NCBI GenBank assembly: GCA_965247665.1
Contig: CBDFHH010000002.1
Span: 372,001 to 436,000, forward strand
Source: CAUZWH01 sp965247665
Lineage (GTDB): Bacteria > Pseudomonadota > Alphaproteobacteria > SHVV01
Length of the DNA: 64,000 nucleotides
Reading direction: 5' to 3'
The notes under the pieces were generated by a model, which saw only the letters and a list, made by a program, of their open reading frames with translations, was not told where the DNA came from and did not search any database. The position numbers were made by a program, and so were the translations under genes. Shown here in pieces: positions 60,032 through 64,000 of the stretch. Position 1 is the stretch's first letter; each line of letters begins with the position of its first letter.

Positions 60032-61198
60032 TCACTCGGTGGAAAGGCGCTGACTGGGCACGGTCTTCCTGGGATCGAAAAAGGGCAACGCCACCGTCTC
60101 GCCTGCGGCCGTGCCGGTCAGGGTGCGGACTTCCAGCCTGTTGCCTGGAGATGCAAGCTCGATCGGCACCCAGACGTAGCCGATGTTCTTTTGCATGCGC
60201 GGCGACCAGACGATCACCGTGATGCGGCCGATTTCTTCGCCGTCCTTGTAGGCGGGCGCGACATCGGGCAAACCCTCGACCCATTCGTCGCTGTCGAGCA
60301 CGAACCCTACCAGCTTCTGGCTCACGCCTTCGGCCTTGATCCGCATCAGCGCTTCCTTGCCGATATAGTCGGCGCTCTGGTCTTCCACCAGCCGTTCAAA
60401 ACCCATGATCTCGAACGGATTGTTCTCGGTCGTCATGTCGGCGCCATAGCGGAATATTCCCGCCTCGATGCGACGGATCTGCGACGGGGCGATCGGCCGA
60501 ATACGGTACGGTCTGCCCGCTTCCATGATCCGATCCCACAGCTCTTCGCCGCGGCTCGGGTCGCGCAGGTAGATTTCGAACCCGATTTCGGCGCTCCAAC
60601 CGGTGCGGCTGATGACCACCGGAATACCGTCGAGATCGGTCTCCATGGTCCAGTAGTAGCGGATGTTCATGATCGAATCGCCGAACAGATCCGTCATCAC
60701 CTCCTTGGATTTCGGACCCTGAACCTGCACGGGATAGACCTCGGGTTCGCGGACCTTCACATTCAGTCCCGACCCCACCGCATAGCCTCGCGCCCACAGG
60801 CCGGCATCGGAGTCCGAAAGTGCCAGCCACCACTGGTTCTCGCCCAAACGCAACAGCACCGGTTCGTTGACGATGCCGCCATCTTCTGCGGTGATGAGGA
60901 CGTACTTGCCCTGCCCGACTGCGCATTTCGTCAGGTCACGAGGAGTCAGCCGATTGGTGAATTCGGACGCATCGGGTCCGGTGATCTCGACGATGCGTTC
61001 GACACTCACGTCCCACAGCGTCACATCGTTGGTCAGACTTCGATACTCCTCGACCGGATCGTCGTAATAGCTCGGAAGGTACATGTGATTGTAGATTCCC
61101 CACGACTGGCATCCGGCTCGGCGCGTGGCCTCGAAATAGGGCGACTTGCGGTAGCGGGGACCAAAATAGAAGTCAGCCTTCGTCACGATCTCGTTCAT
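60032..61198 (-). CDS. GcvT-family tetrahydrofolate methyltransferase, DmdA-like
   Basis: This 388-residue protein has the aminomethyltransferase fold that moves a methyl or methylene group to tetrahydrofolate. Stretches such as LWDVSVERIVEITGPDASEF, LTPRDLTKCAVGQGKYV, LALSDSDAGLWARGYAVG and VQVQGPKSKEVMTDLFGDS recall DMSP demethylase DmdA and related demethylases rather than glycine-cleavage T protein. The N-terminus (YFEATRRAGCQSWGIYNHMY) is also of that kind. It follows the dimethylglycine-dehydrogenase-like gene by 222 bases. Whether it demethylates DMSP, another S- or O-methyl compound or an amine cannot be told by eye. Confidence 0.8.
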   Translation of the reverse strand: MNEIVTKADFYFGPRYRKSPYFEATRRAGCQSWGIYNHMYLPSYYDDPVEEYRSLTNDVTLWDVSVERIVEITGPDASEFTNRLTPRDLTKCAVGQGKYVLITAEDGGIVNEPVLLRLGENQWWLALSDSDAGLWARGYAVGSGLNVKVREPEVYPVQVQGPKSKEVMTDLFGDSIMNIRYYWTMETDLDGIPVVISRTGWSAEIGFEIYLRDPSRGEELWDRIMEAGRPYRIRPIAPSQIRRIEAGIFRYGADMTTENNPFEIMGFERLVEDQSADYIGKEALMRIKAEGVSQKLVGFVLDSDEWVEGLPDVAPAYKDGEEIGRITVIVWSPRMQKNIGYVWVPIELASPGNRLEVRTLTGTAAGETVALPFFDPRKTVPSQRLSTE

Positions 61199-61420
61199 TC
61201 CAAGACACTCCCATCGGGTGGACGCACCTCTTGTGCACCGCGATCTATGTCCGGAGATTCGCTTGCCGTCAATACGAATCTATACCCGAATCGCCGGTAA
61301 TTGCAGAAAAGACCAAGTATTCAGATGACGTGGGTTCGTGCGGCGCGGACGAACAGCCCCATGTGCACTACAAGACCGGAGAACAGACCTCGCCCGCGCG
61401 CGCTCCGGGGCACCTTCTCA

Positions 61421-63835
61421 CTAGGCTCGCAACCGTTGGTTACGGGGATCGTAGAGCGGCTCGGCGAGCACCTTGGCGGCGCAGCGGCGGCCCAGAATCT
61501 CGACGTCGAGCTCGCTACCGGGCGCCGCCAAATCGGGCTCGACAAAAGCAAAGGCGATGCTTTCTTCCACCGCGTAGCCGTAGGCGCCGCTGGTGGTGAG
61601 ACCGACGACGCGGTCGTTTAGGTAGACGGGTTCGTTGCCGTGGGCATCGGCGTCCACGGCATCCACCGACAGGTAGACCAGGCGGGTGTCGACGCCCTTG
61701 CGGGTGCGTTCGACGACCGCATCCCTGCCGATAAAGGGGCTGTCCATATCGACGAACCGATCCAGACCGCCCTCGATCGGCGTGAGCTCGGTGGTCAACT
61801 CCAGTCCCCAGGACTTGTATGCCTTCTCCATGCGAAGCGAGTTGACGGCGTACAAACCGAAGTCGGCGACACCGAATTCCTCGCCGGCAGACATGACGAC
61901 ATCGTACAGCGAATCCATGCGGTCCATCGGGTGATGGAGTTCCCATCCAAGTTCGCCCACATAGGAGACCCGAAGCGCCCGGGTCGGGATTCCCGCGACC
62001 TCGATCTCACGCGCGGACAGCCAGGGAAAGGCGTCGTTGCCGAGATCGGCGCCGGTCAGCTTCGTCAGCACCTCGCGCGACCGCGGACCGGTCACAACCA
62101 GGACCCCGTAATCGTCGGTCACGTCCGTTATCACCACCTCCTCGGATTCGCCCCTGTGCTGCACCAGCCAGTCGTGATCGTGAATCTGGGCGACCGCGGC
62201 AGAAAGCAAGTAGAACCGGCGTTCATCCAACCGCGTCACGGTGAATTCGCTCTCGATGCCGCCCAGCTCCGTCAGCGCGTGGGCGAGTACCACGCGGCCG
62301 TCGCGGCGTGGCACTCGGTTGGCGATGATGCGGTCGAGAAAGGTAGCGGCATCGCGCCCGGTGACGTCGAACTTGGAGAAGCTCGACAGGTCGAGCACGC
62401 CTACCCGCTCGCGCACCGCCTTGCACTCCTCGGCCACCGGGTCAAACCAGTTCATGCGGCGAAAGCCATAGCGCTCTTGGGTGCTTTCGGCCGCGAACCA
62501 CTTCGCCCGCTCCCATCCGAAAGTCTCGGCAAAGACCGCGCCGCGTGCAGCGAGCCGGTCGTAAATCGGCGTCGTTCTCACCGGTCGGCCCGGCTCGCGG
62601 AACTCGCCGGGATAGCGCACCTGGTACATCTGGTGGTACTCGTCCACCGCCTTCGCCAAGCTGTACTTGCCGATTGACCACTGGCCGAAGCGTCTGGCTT
62701 CCATCTCGCGCACATTGATGTCGGTCTGACCGTGGACCATCCATTGCGCCAGATACTTCCCCGCACCGGGCCCTTGGGTGATCCCGATGCCGGCGCCGCA
62801 GCACATCCAGAAATTGCGCAAGGCCGGCGCCGGACCGATAAGGAATCCGCCGTCCGGCGTGTGGGTGATGGGCCCGCTGACGACCCGCTTGATACCGGCG
62901 TTCTCAAATGCCGGAATGCGCTTGGCCGCGAGCTCCAGCCACGGCACCAGACGATCGATGTCGGGCGGCAGCAACTCGGTATCAAACGACCAGTCGATGC
63001 CGTCGAGGGCCCATGGTTGAGCGTTGTCGGTCTCGTAGGGGCCGATGATCAAGCCCTGCTGTTCCTGGCGGTAGTAGCACGAAGCCCGAGGGTCGCGAAC
63101 CACCGGAGGCTCTTTCTCCAAGGCCGCCACCGCATCGAGATTCTCAGTCACCAGGTACTGATGGACGATGTTGACGATCGGGACCTCGAACCCGACCATT
63201 GCTCCGATTTGGGGTGAGAAGCCGCCGGCAGCGTTGACCACGTGCTCGGCGACGATCGTGCCCTGCTCGGTGATCACGTCCCAATCCCCGTCGGGGCGGC
63301 GGCCGATGTCGACGACCCGATTGCGGAGATAAATCTCCGCGCCGCCCGCCCGGGCGCCGGCCGCCATGGCCATGGTACTGCCGGCGGGGTCGGTGTGGCC
63401 GTCGCCCGGAGTATAGGCACCGAGCACGACGCCCTCGACGTCTAACAACGGATGCAGTCGGGCGATTTCGTTGGGACCGATCAGGTGGCATTCCGCGCCG
63501 ACGCAGCGCAGCACGCCTTGGACGTAGTGAAACCAGTCGGCTTCGTCCTTGTCGGTCGCAAGCCGGATTGCGCCGCAGCCATGCCAGCCGGTCGCCTGGC
63601 CGGTTTCCGCTTCCAACCGTTGGTACAGTTGAGAACCGTAAAGATGGACCTTGGCCATGTTGAGACTGCCGATAAAGTGGGGGACCAATCCCGCCGCGTG
63701 CCAGGTGGAGCCGGAGGTGAGCTCACCCTTCTCGACCAGCACCACATCGGACCAACCTTCCTTGGTCAGGTGGTAGAGGAGCCCCACGCCCATGACGCCG
63801 CCACCGACGACGACCACCCGCGCGTGCGACTTCAT
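61421..63835 (-). CDS. Dimethylglycine/sarcosine dehydrogenase-like FAD protein fused to a GcvT domain
   Basis: This 804-residue protein has an N-terminal FAD domain (VVVVGGGVMGVGLLYHLTKE), the motif GSTWHAAGL near residue 45 whose histidine carries covalent FAD in dimethylglycine dehydrogenases, a linking FAO_M-type domain from about residue 375, and a folate-binding GcvT domain (about 430-800) with VLVVTGPRSREVLTKLTGAD. It oxidatively demethylates an N-methyl amine and passes the one-carbon unit to tetrahydrofolate. The start at 63835 begins the FAD motif at once; a longer frame is unlikely. The 165 bases upstream, to the window edge, show nothing definite. Confidence 0.92.
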   Translation of the reverse strand: MKSHARVVVVGGGVMGVGLLYHLTKEGWSDVVLVEKGELTSGSTWHAAGLVPHFIGSLNMAKVHLYGSQLYQRLEAETGQATGWHGCGAIRLATDKDEADWFHYVQGVLRCVGAECHLIGPNEIARLHPLLDVEGVVLGAYTPGDGHTDPAGSTMAMAAGARAGGAEIYLRNRVVDIGRRPDGDWDVITEQGTIVAEHVVNAAGGFSPQIGAMVGFEVPIVNIVHQYLVTENLDAVAALEKEPPVVRDPRASCYYRQEQQGLIIGPYETDNAQPWALDGIDWSFDTELLPPDIDRLVPWLELAAKRIPAFENAGIKRVVSGPITHTPDGGFLIGPAPALRNFWMCCGAGIGITQGPGAGKYLAQWMVHGQTDINVREMEARRFGQWSIGKYSLAKAVDEYHQMYQVRYPGEFREPGRPVRTTPIYDRLAARGAVFAETFGWERAKWFAAESTQERYGFRRMNWFDPVAEECKAVRERVGVLDLSSFSKFDVTGRDAATFLDRIIANRVPRRDGRVVLAHALTELGGIESEFTVTRLDERRFYLLSAAVAQIHDHDWLVQHRGESEEVVITDVTDDYGVLVVTGPRSREVLTKLTGADLGNDAFPWLSAREIEVAGIPTRALRVSYVGELGWELHHPMDRMDSLYDVVMSAGEEFGVADFGLYAVNSLRMEKAYKSWGLELTTELTPIEGGLDRFVDMDSPFIGRDAVVERTRKGVDTRLVYLSVDAVDADAHGNEPVYLNDRVVGLTTSGAYGYAVEESIAFAFVEPDLAAPGSELDVEILGRRCAAKVLAEPLYDPRNQRLRA

Positions 63836-64000
63836 CGGTCGTCTCGCTCGCCAACCGGGCGATCTTGCGGCGTGCGCGCCCGTTTTACCGGCGCGACGAC
63901 GCCCCGAAATCGTGCGCACAATGGCGAAAAATTCACGAGTGCTACGACCGTCAACACCGCAACCTCCCTCAACCTCGGGATCGGAAAGGAACCGGGCAAA

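Overview
The window is high-GC DNA from a proteobacterium, most likely a free-living alphaproteobacterium of the Rhodospirillales type. The pointers are a perfect CIRCE operator ahead of groES-groEL, a broken usg gene, a DUF1289 protein, cox-type M-S-L gene order, many Liv-type ABC transporters and many aromatic-ring dioxygenase parts. I see no rRNA, tRNA, CRISPR array, phage or insertion sequence. Lineage is inferred from gene content only.

Layout. 1-3.0 kb: a glutathione-transferase-like gene and a molybdenum hydroxylase of the CO/xanthine dehydrogenase family (M, S and the truncated L subunit). 3.1-5.6 kb: two different heme-oxygenase-fold (TenA/PqqC-like) proteins and a lone sulfonate/nitrate-type ABC ATPase. 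5.7-10.3 kb: aprM-aprB-aprA and, divergently, sat, which together oxidise sulfite to sulfate through APS. 10.5-12.6 kb: a cyclic-nucleotide phosphodiesterase, a two-module VOC protein and a Rieske ferredoxin. 12.9-21.3 kb: one operon holding a complete Liv-type ABC transporter bracketed by two acyl-CoA ligases. 21.4-28.6 kb: a secreted unknown protein and glutamate synthase gltB-gltD. 28.8-30.8 kb: an extradiol-type VOC dioxygenase, a lone ring-hydroxylating dioxygenase beta subunit and a DUF1289 protein. 30.9-35.5 kb: a Gld-type ABC system. 35.6-38.0 kb: groES-groEL with an unusual control region. 38-47 kb: RidA, a copper chaperone, a quinone reductase, a hydrolase, a second LivG/LivF pair, DUF1989, CrcB, a second Rieske ferredoxin and methyltransferase-like membrane genes. 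47-56 kb: an aromatic or heteroaromatic catabolic region with three dioxygenase alpha subunits, one beta subunit, a ferredoxin reductase, a hydrolase and four RidA-like domains. 55.8-59.8 kb: SDR, NDP-forming acyl-CoA synthetase and acyl-CoA dehydrogenase. 60.0-63.8 kb: a GcvT/DmdA-like methyltransferase and a dimethylglycine/sarcosine dehydrogenase-like protein.

How it fits together. The window suggests a heterotroph that imports carboxylates and methylated or sulfonated compounds, activates acids with CoA ligases, opens rings with Rieske dioxygenases and extradiol/VOC enzymes, and gains energy from released sulfite through AprBA and Sat. Ferredoxin and reductase genes are scattered, so the three dioxygenase alphas may share electron-transfer partners. 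The least explained parts are the paired heme-oxygenase-fold proteins beside the sulfite-oxidation genes, the three-alpha/one-beta dioxygenase cluster with RidA-like proteins lacking the canonical arginine, and the groES control region (two CIRCE-type operators flanking the promoter, plus a duplicated leader with a 12-codon ORF).
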